A DNA stretch of 64,000 nt from Phytoseiulus persimilis. Its lineage: Eukaryota > Arthropoda > Arachnida > Mesostigmata > Phytoseiidae. The stretch lies in contig CM075101.1 in assembly GCA_037576195.1 (NCBI GenBank), forward strand, positions 31,186,001 to 31,250,000, in the 5' to 3' direction. Both the position numbers and the translations under genes were made by a program. The notes beneath the pieces are model-generated. The model was not told where the DNA came from. It saw only the letters and a list, made by a program, of their open reading frames with translations, and ran no database searches. Shown piece after piece: positions 44,164 to 56,509 of this stretch. Each line of letters begins with the position of its first letter. Positions within the stretch are counted from its first letter, which is position 1.

Positions 44164-45911
44164 CTTTCATGAGCTTTCCTTGTGGATGGCAATCTTTACG
44201 TCGTGCTAGCAAGCTTCACAACGTTTCCGTGCTGCACGCATGTAGACATAGAGTCGACATCCTTCCCAAAGGTGATCCGTTCTCGTAGAAATCCACATCT
44301 CTTGTTTGGCAGCATCCACGGCTGGCTAACCCCAGCTCATGTCCCGGAACCCGATCTCCCGAACTAAGTTTCAGCTGAGACAACCATCTGGAGAATATGA
44401 CATTTTTATCTCTCCAGCGATCGATAAGCTCTCATGTTCCATGGCTTCTTCCAGTGATGACGGAATATCGTAGCTCGACGTCGGATTCTCATCGCAGGCG
44501 CAGACCGGCTCCACATCGGCCCGAGCCGCGGACAGGATAACGCCGCTCGAGCGCATCCTCGTGCGTGCCATTCAATTCTAATTCCGCCTCTCCTTCTGTG
44601 GGGAATCAACCCGACTGTCTTTTGGTGATCAGACTTGATTATTTCCTCTGTTGTGGGCGAAACCTGGTCATCACCTACGGAAGTGGAAACATCCGTGCCG
44701 AAAGAACTTGTGGCCCGATTGTGCTTGTCGGTAATGACATCTCACAACTTGTCGATTTCGCTGGACGGTTTCTGTCCAGAATCTCTGCTCGAAAGATGCG
44801 TAGGAGAGCATGGACTTTGCCTTTTTGGCCCGAGTTGCCGAACACTGCACGACCGAGTTCTGAGACTCTCCCGATCAAGTAATACTCCTCACCGCACTAA
44901 GTCCTCAGAGCCCCAAGGTTTCCTCCAACTTACCTGGTCGCGTATAACCGACGCTCAACGAACTCATCAAAGACCTCTGCCTGAACTGAAACTGAACGTC
45001 TAAACCATTCATCGGATCGGCATGAATCGGCATGGTACGAACCTGTTTGCGGGGAATGTAAATCTCCGCTCCAATTATATTCCGGGGAAGCTTTCGAGAT
45101 ACTTCCGGTGTGAGTCTTTTTGAATCCCATTCCTAGAACGACTCCGAGAAGACCATCTGAAGACGACGTTGTGCTCAAACTTCTGACCGGATGCGGGGAT
45201 TCTGACGCAGAATTGACGGGAACCTGGCGACAGAACTTGACAGGGAAAGGCGGGCTCACCAGAGAATCAATGAACAGACAAATGGAGCGTCCGCATCTGG
45301 GCCAAGACGATTGAACATCCTCCAATTACCCTGGTGCTCGAACTGTTTGCGCCCCCGCCTTTCAGTTTTGCAGAATGAGTGGCCTGGTCACGCTGATGCG
45401 TGTATCTTGTTCAAACAGTGTTACGGGAAACGGAGCACAACATTTCCGTGGAGGAGCTCTCTGGAGCCCGTATCAAGCCGACCTCTACTGATTCCGGATT
45501 AGGTAAAGAAACAATGTCAATTTGAGCTTTGTTCGTCTCGTGCTGTGTGATGGTTGAGGCGCGAAATGAAATTCAATTTTCTTGTTCCTCTGCAGCGCCC
45601 TTTTATAGCAGAGCGAGGAAGCGTTAACACACACACGACGTTGGCTTCATGTGGGATGAGGCAGCATTCATTGAGATTCATAAGCGTTAATCGAAATTCC
45701 CTCCCTACCTACAAAATCGCTGAGAACTTCATATTATGTTGCAAATTGTAAAAAGAGCTCTGAGCTAGAGTTCCAGCCCCTACCGCCCCCATTTAACATC
45801 ATATAATCCTACCTCGGGGAAGGTTTGAGCCACAGCGTCGTGCGAGGTTAGTGTGATGCCCTCTGCGTAGGCGTTTCATAAAAATGGTCAGATCGGGCAA
45901 CTCTCGGATTC
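44164..45911. other. No gene recognised
   Basis: Overlapping frames on both strands at 44371-45325 (for instance 44635-45003 + and 44930-45325 -) lack domains or splice structure. A homogeneous CCTCTGCAG acceptor-like site near 45587-45595 has no matching exon. Confidence 0.4.
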
Positions 45912-46500
45912 ATGGCCGGAAGAGTCGGAGAAAATTTTTCTAGCCTCCATTCCTCTCGTTCAGAATCTGTTCCAGAATCGGTTCAGAATAGATTCTATCA
46001 GAAGTTATCCCTAAACTACCTGTCAGTCTTGCCTGTTTCTCCGGAATCGAAGGAAACTCCATGGCTCATCATGATTCTTCATGGCCCCGACCAGCTCGAA
46101 TTGAATATTCAAGAGCAACAAGATATTCCTTTCATACATCCAGAACATTGTCCACTCCAGAAATGCTCTCAAATCTCTTTTCTCCAAGTGTTCCGAGCAA
46201 AATCAGTTTTATCTATTCGCCGACCTGACCAAGGAGCTGGAACGAAGAATGAGAGAGCAGCCCAAAACGGCATCGCGTTTTGACACACAGAAAATGTGTA
46301 TTGGAGAGGTCGGAGGCGCCCACGCTCCTGTTTCGGACTCCTCGGAGTCACCAACATCATGCAAACGCAGCTCCGTGACCTCAGAGACGTCGCGGAACTT
46401 GGCTAGAGTACGGTCATTGCGACGTGATAACAGCATCCCACTTTTATTAGTTTGGGCCTTTCTCAGGATTCAAAATCAGCTTGTTTTGAATCATCGAGGG
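45912..46500 (+). mobile_element. Possible LINE ORF2 3' fragment, very decayed
   Basis: In shifting plus-strand frames there are blocks resembling the end of a LINE ORF2: a Ser/Arg-rich stretch, RYSFHTSRTL, and WLEYGHCDVITASHFY. The last recalls the GHG/GHC-x-x-x-x-x-HL-x-R-F-x-L segment that precedes the terminal CCHC motif. The match is by eye, partial and frame-broken. Confidence 0.25.
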
Positions 46501-49217
46501 AGTTAGCTAGGATCTGTCTGCACGTTTGGAACATGAATCGGGAAAGTTCCAGATAAGGATGCTGTATAACTCTCGCTGAGTCGACAAATAGTTCAGAGAA
46601 ATTCGCACTGGAGGACGTATATGCCACGTTCCTTGCCCCGATAGTGCCTCGTTTCGAATCTGCAATTCCACCAGAAACCATTCTGATTGATCAAGAGTCC
46701 GTCTCTGTTCCGCAAGGAAACCAAAGACGTTGGGATCATCAAGAAAGTCGTGATTGCTTCACAAAATTTTGAAGTTCCATCAGGTAGTGCGAACGTTGGG
46801 AGATCGAGCGATCCTTCCCACGATGCGAATTGCTCTCATAAGAACGTAGCGGAACGTTCGAGCGAGAAAACACGAGAATCGACACACGTGCCAGTTCCAG
46901 GGTGAGCTCGATTTTTATCAACTCATCACCACTGAGCCACCTGATCCTCCACGAAGATTTTCCCCAGTTTGTGAGCAAACGATTCCGGTACCAATGCGAT
47001 GCGACTGGGAACCCCTTACGCAATCGTTACCAGGATCGAATCGACCAGCCATGCTCCTGCGGCCTGCAGCAAGCTGATGACGCGAGCCTGCACACCTGAT
47101 CCGGACCGCGCGAACCGCTTGGCGATTTCTTCGTTCTGTTCGAAACATCGGTTCCTGGCATGATTGTGCCACTGTGAGTGATCTTCTCCGAGCTCGTCTT
47201 AATGTTTGTTCCCGGAGAAGAGTGACCGTTCTGGATTTCCGCGGCTGATTGATCTCAATCGAACAATCGCATATGAGAGTAGCGTTCTCGCACCTTGACC
47301 AGTTGTTCAGTCCTCAATATGGCTTTTTCTTCGAATGGACAGTAGGCCAATGATGTTGGTGCAAGGCATTCTATCGAACGGACAAGGGAGTGATAGCATG
47401 ATCCAGCGAACGAACGTTTGACAAACAAACCAGCAATAGATAAGCGGGAGTCATCCCAGAGGCACGCGAGTCCGAGCCACCAACCAAACCCAATACGAAC
47501 CCTACTCCAAAACATTCCGTGATACGTCGAAAGATCTCAATCTGGGAAAGATTCATCCGACAACTCTTTGAACTGGGTGGGGCGGCTCTGCGATGACCGG
47601 CATCACCGCGATCAGAGAATGGCGTGCGCGCCAAAAACTTTCGGTGGCAACAGAAGTTGTTTGCTGCTCGCGACGGCGGCTACAAAAAAGCTAGGTGAGC
47701 AATCGTCCATGAGGTTTCTGACGCGAACTTTCGATTCAATCTGGCTTTCACTTATTCCGGCAGGAGATCAATCACCAGCGAACCCTCGTCGTCAATCTTC
47801 GAGGAACACTTCCTACACTTTTCTTCTGTTCGAGGAAACGGTCTCTTCTGCCGAGCACTTTGCTTCACCACCGCTGTTCCGTTATAGTCTGCCTCCCCCG
47901 CACACGAGGCTTCGGCTTGGTGCTACCGACTTCAGTCGCTCTGTGACGTGACTCCATCCGCTTCTCGTGCTCGGATCCCAGAACGTTATCCATTGTCTCT
48001 CCCAGGGGCAGTAGAAGACTATCGAAGACAGATTAGAAAGCGAAGAGACAACGCTGAAACCGGCATTCGCGTAGGATCATTGAAACAATGATTGTGGAAA
48101 TCATCGACAGGATGTGTTGTCGGTCATGAAAATCAAATGTGATACAGTCGAATATTCTGCGTTCAGCTCAACTTCCGTGTGTCCGTCGAGCCAATCGATA
48201 TGTGGACCGCAGAAGCAGCACAGGGAGCCAGTCCCACGTTGAGTTCCGACAAAGAATTCTATAGCACTGAAGTGCAATCAGAACAGCTCTGTGCCAGTTG
48301 ATTTCATGCATGATCTCACATGCGCTGCTAGGAAGTCCGCTCATGCTTTGTGAGAAAAGCCATCTTTCCTCAAGTCTTGCTCCACCTTCCCCTTGTGATT
48401 GTCGAAGATTGGTTTCCCGTTTCCTGTGCACATACCGGCTGGAAATCCGGGGAAGCAGACTCACCTTCAACAAGTTCACTGAAGAGTGAATTCGTCAAAC
48501 TGTCAGCCGGGAATTTTCTCCGACAGAAACGGGAGCGCATGAGCCGTACCAATAACGACTTCTTCGCAGACATGTTTTTGCGAGGTGTAAACAGTCGTTA
48601 ACGAACGAACAACCTTATCATGGCGTCGAGGATGGGGGCCAGCGAGAAATGTAGAGTCAAAAAACTGAAACAAACACGAAGCCTCGCAATGAACGTACCG
48701 GTTCCGTTACGCAACAGTGTCTTTGGGAATCGTCGATGGTTCTTCCATTCCCACTCCTCCCCTGAGAGTTTCCGTCGGCTGGTTCTTGAATTATGAGCGC
48801 GACGGCGACGCTGGTTATCGTTTCGCGAGGAGAGAACACCTGAGGAGACTTTGCGTTCCCGGGACGGGCTGGATTTCTTCGGAGGTTTTGAACTTCCTCG
48901 GCGAAAAGCCGGCAGCTGAGCCAATGATCTTACCGGCATCGACTGCACTTATATAACGCATTTTTCTCCGGTCATGCATTCGTGGTCCATCGGGTAGTTC
49001 CGAGTGATGGAGACGGCATTATTGTTGATGCTGGTTTTCCATCCCTCCCATAAAGATCTCTCCGAAATCTTCAATTGTTGGCATTCAACAATCGTTACCA
49101 CCTCGTTTCAGAACTAGTCGATGAACCCCGAGGCAGCGTGTGATACTCCCGTAACCATCGCAGTTATACATCTACAGGAACACAAGATCAACAAGAGTGT
49201 TATCATCGCCATTACAG
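46501..49217. other. Mostly unresolved; one coding-like frame near 48.4-48.6 kb
   Basis: The best coding-like piece is 48419-48601 (+), reading GWKSGEADSPSTSSLKSEF and ending RTNNDFFADMFLRGVNSR before a TAA. It could be a terminal exon but has no recognised family. A TATA-like TATATAA lies at 48950-48956 (+), about 270 bases before the exon at 49218. Other frames (47568-47951 +, 48598-48948 -) have no motif. Confidence 0.35.
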
Positions 49218-49729
49218 TATGTTTATGGAGATGCTACATCAAAGGACAACTATCGGGGCTGGGTGAATCGTTTGTTCGCCGTGGGTTGTTACGAAGAGTG
49301 GTCAGGGTGTGGTGCGCTGGTTGTCGTCTGTACCGACATCAACACCACGGTCATGTGCAGCAGCAACAATTTGCGGAAGACACCAAAGAGGAACTCGCTC
49401 ACTCCGACACGGCCGACTTTCACTACGCTTCAATCACCATCTGTCGATGCAGTGAGTGAAGTATGATTGAAGTGTATTTCTCTGAATCGTATAAATCCAT
49501 CCATCATTTTCACATCAAAATGCGAGCCTCGCATGCTTATCAAGCAGCCGCCAGATGAGAACATGACACTTGCTCATCTCCGCGAACCCCACAATTACGT
49601 CTGCTGGTTACGGCTTCCGATCGACTCTGATCTTTGTAGTCGTCTGATCATCACTATCGTCATCTTCAAGACGCCGCCGCTGCATTCGGTTCCTTCTTTC
49701 GGCAGTGGTTTGTGGAAGTCATGGAGTGA
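49218..49729 (+). CDS. Probable 3' exons of an unidentified cysteine-containing protein
   Basis: Exon 49218-49451 starts after ATTACAG, reads YVYGDATSKDNYRGWVNRLF and continues with VGCYEEWSGCGALVVVCTD and VMCSSNNLRK. It ends at a strong GCA|GTGAGTG donor in phase 0. An acceptor with a fair tract (CTTTGTAG, 49639) opens SSDHHYRHLQDAAAAFGSFF and RQWFVEVME with a stop at 49727-49729, also phase 0. The C-x7-C-x6-C-x9-C spacing and NN near the last cysteine recall Ly6-type or other small disulfide domains, but I cannot assign one. Upstream exons, including any signal peptide, were not found. Confidence 0.45.
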
Positions 49730-52700
49730 TCATCGCAATTCAAGTGTCGTCAACAATCAGTATCTCGTTGTTATATTTGCTCTCGGATTCTTTCTGCTTT
49801 TTTCTCGGGCGAAATTTTCCGGTCTACGGATGCCCCACGACGACAGAATGACGGAAGACTCCGACAACTTGACGTTCTGGACGTCATTTTCCGAACGCTG
49901 GGATCAAACAGTCACCACAAGCTGCCTTCCCGCCTCCGTGGATAACTGACGGACTGCTCGGTTGGTTGGTCGGCCATTCGGTCGATTGGTGCTCGCCTGC
50001 GATCGCGGCAATGTCAGCTGTCGGACCCCGCAGCTAGGATCGTATCGTGGCATCCGCTGTTATCGTCGACATTATATAATAATTACAACTTCGATAGCGC
50101 GAAGAATTCGAGTTGGCGTGCGCTAGTGGCGAACCGTTGTGCAACGGCTGACCATCGCTTTTTAGCTTCCTGTTAATGTAAACAAAACGTTTTGTGAATA
50201 TGTACTCATACTATCTATACTACGTCAAAATTATCTGCGATGTCCGCACGTACTTCCTTGTGTGAGCGATCGCGTCCCAATCAACGGGCCTCCAGTCGTG
50301 ACGCGAGTCGCATCTGGCCGGAGGTGGATATCGGACATCCTGACATGACGACGATATGGACAATGAGAGGGAATGTTTGGAAACATCCTAGATATCGTCC
50401 AAGTATATGTCTGGACTCACTGTATCTTCTTAATTTTGAGTCTTAATGTCTCCACAGGTGCCGGCACTTCTCATCAAACGGCAAACGGGTAAATCATCCG
50501 GGAGATGAGTTCTCGTCGTGATGAGCGCTCCTCAAGGTAAGCTCCTCGACGGCTAGAATCCGGCAATGACTGGAAAACAATGAAAATCTGCGAAGGGAAC
50601 GACAGCGATATTCTCGGGGGAGGCATGCGGAAGAATAAACTTATTGGGAATAAGTTTCTTCCTCACGGAAAGATCAAATGCTGCGCAAGATGAAGTTTGA
50701 ATGTCGTTATTCATGCTGATGATATTCTGAACGGATGTTTATTCAATCAATCAGGCCGAACCCTGTCGTACCGGATATCGGCGTTGGCTTGGCTCCTTGA
50801 CGATGTGTCGAACCGAACCCTGGTCGGATAGCGAGACAGCATGGCAGGCGAATCAGGTGGGGTGAGGCGAAAGACAACATAACGGTAGCGTAACATCGTT
50901 CACGAAACACAGTTCGGCGGCAGACACCATCCGACAATTCACACAGCGCGAACAAACGAATGACTGTCGGTTTCATCAGCACACACGCAACCAATCGACA
51001 GAAACGAAAGCGAAAGTGTGAAGCTTTCAGACGGGTGAACGGTCGCTCGTCCCACAGTCAAGCAAAGGGTTCCATGTCCGGCAAACGGCGGAGCAAATCC
51101 GCCAGCTCAAATGTCGGCAGGCTCCATTGAATTGACGGGTATTCCGAACTCACTTTCTTTGGCGGAAGTTTTTGCTTCCTCTGACAGAGCCGCATAGTGA
51201 AGCTGGGGCTCAGGTACACGAGGATGCTCGGCTGGGGGCATCCCTGGCAGTTATAAGTTAACGATCCTTTCTCCACTTAGCGAGCTCAGTTGAGGTTCTG
51301 CGGGGTCAACTCCGAAGGAGTGCGCATCAGCGACTAGATCCGACACACAAGTGCGTCTTCGCCTTCCTTTGTCGTTCTTAGTGTCAAGCGGACATGTTCT
51401 TCCCTGATCATCTTCGTCGATTTCATTCAAGAGTTTCGTTTCCGTTCTCTCTACGTGATTGAAGTTTATACCGACCGAGCCTTGCGACAGGAGTGGTGGA
51501 CGGCGCTAACGCTGAATCGCATGGATAGCCGCGGAGTCGTAACATCGCTCCTCCGTAGGTGAGTTGCGGAAGCGCGGAATCATCTGGGCGGTGTTCTCGA
51601 GCTCGGCTCAACGAGGCTCCGGGATTCACGTTCCCGCGTCAACTTGGCACGCATCCGTATTCTGTTCTCCGTCTGTGGAATCACTAAGGCCCGCTGAACG
51701 TTCGTTGACACTAGGCTATTCAGATTGTTGCGTAACGCCTCAGATAACGTTGCCGTACAGCAGGGTTGAGATTAGATGCGGAGTCGAGAATCTACATTCG
51801 CAGTCTGTAGACCGTGAGCGAACATTACGTACGCGCGGTTCCTAGCTCCAGCGAAGGTTCCAGGTCAGTGGGCAATGTTTTCATTCTTTCAGCGAAACTT
51901 CCCACCCGCTCACCAAATCCCCAGTGGGCTCTTGAATTCCGAAGACACAACATTCGATTTTCTGTGTCAACGACGATACCCAAATGGTAGCATGATGCAC
52001 AATATAATGAAAGCCAAACTGACGGGACATGGAACGAAGGCATAGTCGAGGATAATTCATCGTTTCCTCTCAATCCTGTGGATTGAGTCCGGCCTGAAAA
52101 GTAACAAAGGAATGATCTTAATTCGAATTCCATCCGGCGGTTTCCACTCGGCGGTGACAGACAAGCGAGCAAAAACTATTTCGTCACGAAGAGGGAGGAA
52201 TTGAAACAACGCGTGAAATTGAAATGGCTCGAAACTCCACAGACAGTTTCCCGCGCTCGAGACAGATTCGCCTTCACTTCCGCTATAGCCGCTGAGACCA
52301 GTAAAAAAATCCTCGAAAAAAACACTTCCCGACCTCAAATCGTGAGCGGGGAAAAATGAAATGATAGATCACCCAATCCAGCCCTGGCTCTGCTTAAATC
52401 ACTCGAGAATGATTGACGATGTTCTTCACTCGGAAGTCACGACTACTGTCGCCACAAGTAGATGACAGGTGAGCATCGAAGTTATCCTGGAATGGCTCTT
52501 CATTTATGTGAGCAGTTGGTGGTCTTTGTCACAGTATCCGCTCCTCTGCCAGTTTTTCTCCGGTCTCCGGTCAAGTCTATTCGTCTGTTCGTCGATCCGT
52601 TCGTCCGCCGGTGTGCGAGGGCCATTCAGCGAGTTAGTAGAGCTCTTCTACAGGACCAGCGATACTCTGCCAAGTGGTGCGTGCATAAGTCACTTTCAAC

Positions 52701-54215
52701 GAGGTCCGGAGGCAACAGAAGACCATATTCGCTGCTCTTGACAGAAAGACTGAGACGGGAATTCGTGGAGGTTTGTCGCCGATATTGTTATGAGGTCCAG
52801 TTCCCTCCAACGGAGGGGAACTTCGATGAAAAAAAAAACACTGGAATCATTCACTGGAACGACGTTGAAAAGAGAGTCATCCATCGAGAAAGTCTTTCAC
52901 TTTTTGCCTAACGGGAAAATGAACTCAGGCCTCATTGTGATGTCTTCGCGGAAAGCGGCGAGTGACGCGGTTTTCAGAATAAAGAGCGATAGATTCGGAT
53001 GTTGTTTAGCGTAATCGGTCGTCAACTGTCATGATCGCTTCCGTTGCCACCCGTATGCAGAGGGCTATCAACGAAGGCAGCTCTCACCAGATTTCCCCAT
53101 AGGCTTTTCGCAGCCGATTCTCGGGTGCCGCATCAACGATTTTTCGAGGCAATCGCCTGCAGCCGCTCAGATGATTTTCTTTGGAGTTTGGGTTAGCCAG
53201 AGCTTACGACCCAGACGGTCTTTATGCCAAAAAGCTCGGATTGTTCGTGTTCATCGCCTGAAGCGGCGATGGGAATTTACGACTCGAAAAGGAACAACGG
53301 AATCTCTCCTGATTGTTCTCTTCATTCTGTCTGGTTTATTCCTGCAGCTACCCTTCCTGAATTCGCCCCCACATCCATTTTTGCCGCCTCGAGAGTTTTG
53401 AACATCATTTTAGTGGAGCGAATCTTTTGTGAGAAGACGAATTGTTATCTGAATGTGCATTCGCATGGTATGCGCTTCGAGGATGACAGGAACCTTTCAC
53501 TCGACCGCCAAATGGAAAGTATAGAAAGGTCGGAATTACGGATAAGGATACGACAGAGCAAAGAGGCAGAAAATGCTCCCTAAGCAAAGCAATCTGCGAC
53601 ATCGCTTCATAATCTTCATGAAAAAGGAGACTTACTTCCGCTTTGAGCAGTCAGCAACTGAGAAGGGGATATATCCCGAACATCACCTCGTATCTTCAGA
53701 GAGAGAAGCTCGAACGTCAACAATACCATATCATAACAGTGTGGCCGTCGGCGCATCGGTCGATTAACCTGGAGGTCTGACGAGAGTATGGCACCCATAC
53801 TCATCAAACGCTCAAAATGGGTTCGCGCCTACACTCGGCAGCATGATACTCGACCAATCGACGGATACGAGCGACGGTTTTTATTGCAATCAGCATTTCC
53901 ATCATCGTTCCATCGCTGTAATCGTCACAGGCGCAAACACCGCCGCCGCTATTGTAGTTCGGGGCCGTTTTCCCACTCTAGCGACATCTACATTCCATGT
54001 CCCCGCAGTATTGATGTAACGTTTCCCAATTTCCGACGGTTAGACAGCGCGATCCCTCGCGAACCACGGGGTTTCAGGCGGAGCTTTTCCGGGGAGGGCT
54101 GAAGTCCCTTTCCTGGAGCCGTTGCGTGAAATGCTGAAGAGCGCCAACCCCGCTCCAGGTGCCCCAGTCCTTTAGCGTGCTTTCTCCGGTGTTGAGTTGT
54201 AGATTCACTTGCTCC
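49730..54215. other. Long interval without a recognised gene
   Basis: Several frames of 60-150 codons occur on both strands (49467-49949 + with one hydrophobic stretch, 51058-51276 -, 51825-52172 -, 52462-52911 +, 53224-53583 +). None has motifs or consistent splice sites. The 72-codon minus-strand frame at 51058-51276 has an ATG and protein-like composition, with an AATAAA on that strand near 50738-50743, but no known family. Confidence 0.4.
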
Positions 54216-54488
54216 ATGGGTGCAATGAGGCCTCCCCTCAGTTTGAGTGTATCGGTGCTTTTCTCAATCATCCTGGTGCATATATGCGGTGCGGCCTCAT
54301 CTCAGAGGGAGGCAGCCGCACTTGAAGAAACCTCGGCAACAGCCCTCCTAGCAAGAACGTTGTCTTCACTCGCGAAGGCATCGAAGAGGAGCAGTCAGAG
54401 CAGTGGTCGGGAACTCCGAGAGGAAGATGTGACTGCGCGAGCGCAACAGTTACTGGATACATCAGTTTCGAATCAGCTCGCCATAAAG
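54216..54488 (+). CDS. First coding exon of a secreted protein
   Basis: ATG at 54216 gives MGAMRPPLSLSVSVLFSIIL and continues hydrophobic to a likely signal cleavage after ...HICGAA (residue about 26). An Ala/Ser/Glu-rich helical-looking segment follows, with a basic KASKR site that could be a dibasic processing point. The exon closes with SNQLAIK at a strong AAAG|GTGAGTG donor (54488/54489), phase 0, after 91 codons. The next exon is not certain. A phase-0 acceptor at 59543 would join it to the cysteine-rich protein, but that implies a 5-kb intron spanning another same-strand frame. Confidence 0.55.
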
Positions 54489-55951
54489 GTGAGTGAAGTG
54501 TCTTCGATTTTCTTCCCACAACACCACTGAGTGGAGAATCTATCCCTGTTTTCATCGCAAGGGGTTCCTCGTAACCCAGAGAGAGAAAAAGGGAGTTCGT
54601 GTCCCCGTTTACTAGATACATGCCCGCCCCTGATGGATGCTCGTTGGCATCGTTAAGCCGGAAACACGCGGAACCAAATACATTCGAGTTTGCAGGAGAG
54701 TTTCCATGGCGAGGCCTCACATAGATATGCGCCGTGCGCGCTGTACTTAAATATTAACACGGGCCGTGCCGGGATTCCGGAACCGTCCGGTCGAGTTAGA
54801 TAGTCATCACCGAGAAATGCAATTGTTTCGAATCGTCCTGTGATCGTCGTAGTTCTCGGCTAGCTCAGTGACCGCTCTCCGGAGTTCAGGTCGACTCAGC
54901 CATGAAGCTGTAACGTTCGAAGTCGAGAAAACACGGAAAGTTCATCGAATCAGCTCACGCTGAACCCGAGCAGACTGTACTATGGGGGTAGACTGGTCCT
55001 ATGCTAGGAGGACATCGCCAGTGGTCCTGGCCTCTTGGAGTGTCGTGTCGCCATGGCTACGCTATTTGTTATCGCCGAGTAGGACTCTCTGGAGCACTGA
55101 AGGATTCGTCTGGTCGCTCTGCTGCTGCGCCTGCATCGTCAGAAACGCCGCCTTCCCAAATACAGCTACTCGAGCACGGCGGAATTTGCGAAATTGTCGA
55201 CGCTGGCAGGTGCATGAGTTCGTGAAAGTGAATGCGAAAGGGCTAAAGCCGAGCGGCGATCGAGAACGACCAAGGCCGCGACGGGAGCTCAGAACAGAAG
55301 ATCTGCTAGCGGTCTGTCGTCGTGTGCAGTCTGCCTCGTGAACCGAACGTTCAGTTCCCAAGCCGTCCCCGAGAGTGGTAACCGGTCGCTCCATCTCGAA
55401 TCGCGTTGAAAGTGTGGATTCGGGTCCTCATCGACAAGAATCAATCTCGGAGTTCCCACCGAATCCAACAACCACTGCTGGCTCTGATCCGTGGTCCGTG
55501 TGCTTCGTCAATCAACTTTGAGCTCTGTCCGGAGACCGACGAACTTTAGCCTTGAGTGGCTGGTTGCACGTTCAAGGCCGCTCGGCATCTCCTGCCCTTT
55601 CCCGGTTCGAGTGCACGCTTCGGACGAACCAGCGCGACGCGTCCCTCAACTATCTTCGTCGTTATCGAGCAGTAGCCGTAGCCGCACCGGGAGAGTGTCA
55701 ACCCTGTGGACAGTTAGCTTGGTGGCATCGAATCTGTTGAGAAGTGGAGCAAGAGGCCTCGACAGGCGGAATCCATGTCACTGTGTAACAGGCCAAGTGG
55801 CTTCTGAGCACGTTCTCGCCCACTCAGTTTCGCTGCTTAGATCCATTCGCTCGCTTGGGCAGTCGCGCCCGCCACCTCAGTGAGCAACACGGACCGTGAC
55901 TAGGCCGGAACCTCCGATCGAGAAGGGCCCAAGCTCGGGACCGGATTAGCT

Positions 55952-56509
55952 ATGAGAGAAAACAAAGCTGTCCACAGGAAGTCGGAGTATAGCCGGGCGT
56001 ATCGCTGCATCAGCAATCAGAAGAGACATGACATTTGGCAGGAGAACGCCGAGTACCGACAGGAGCGGAGGCGACGAGACTTCGGACACGAAAGTTGGAA
56101 TTGGGATACCAACTCATCCGACGAAGAGTGCACGTGTGGCTGTGCCAACAGCAAGGCGCTGGTTCCGTACAGGGACTCAACCAAGAGCATGGGCGACCTC
56201 CGCTTGGACGACGACCAGTCGACCGACGACAGCAGCCCTCGACATTCCGCGAGCACTCGGCACCAGTCCCGGAGTCGTTTCGCTGACAAGTGTGTGTCTA
56301 CGGATGATCTTGCAAGCTTCGTAGATCAGTCAACTCAAACCGACCATTCTGTGAGGAGTGTGAAGGAGAAAAAACGGACGCCGAAGGTTAGATTCACGGC
56401 TCCCGCCGATCAGCTCCGAACGATTTCGGCGGGAACGGTTAAATCCAGACCTAGTTCGGCCGTTTACACCTCGGAGTACCGATCGAATTTCGTGCCGATT
56501 CGCTTCTAA
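55952..56509 (+). CDS. 185-residue protein with MDM1-like SEY motifs
   Basis: Uninterrupted frame with an ATG, starting MRENKAVHRKSEYSRAYR and ending YTSEYRSNFVPIRF. The two S-E-Y-x(2-3)-[YF] motifs, one near each end, and a third related AEYRQERRRRDF, resemble the short microtubule-binding repeats of MDM1/SAXO-type proteins. Between them lie a cysteine cluster (CTCGCA) and a Ser/Asp/Thr-rich low-complexity region, then a basic stretch (KEKKRTPKVRF). There is no signal peptide or membrane segment. It may be a single-exon gene or the last exon of a larger one, since the frame is open a short way upstream of the ATG. The coding nature is fairly clear; the cytoskeletal role is a guess from the motif. 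Confidence 0.6.
   Translation: MRENKAVHRKSEYSRAYRCISNQKRHDIWQENAEYRQERRRRDFGHESWNWDTNSSDEECTCGCANSKALVPYRDSTKSMGDLRLDDDQSTDDSSPRHSASTRHQSRSRFADKCVSTDDLASFVDQSTQTDHSVRSVKEKKRTPKVRFTAPADQLRTISAGTVKSRPSSAVYTSEYRSNFVPIRF

Noticed and set aside
49467-49949. 160-codon frame with a hydrophobic segment (YLVVIFALGFFLLFS)
   Set aside because: It overlaps, in another frame, the better-supported terminal exon 49640-49729 and has no upstream splice partner; the hydrophobic stretch alone is weak evidence.
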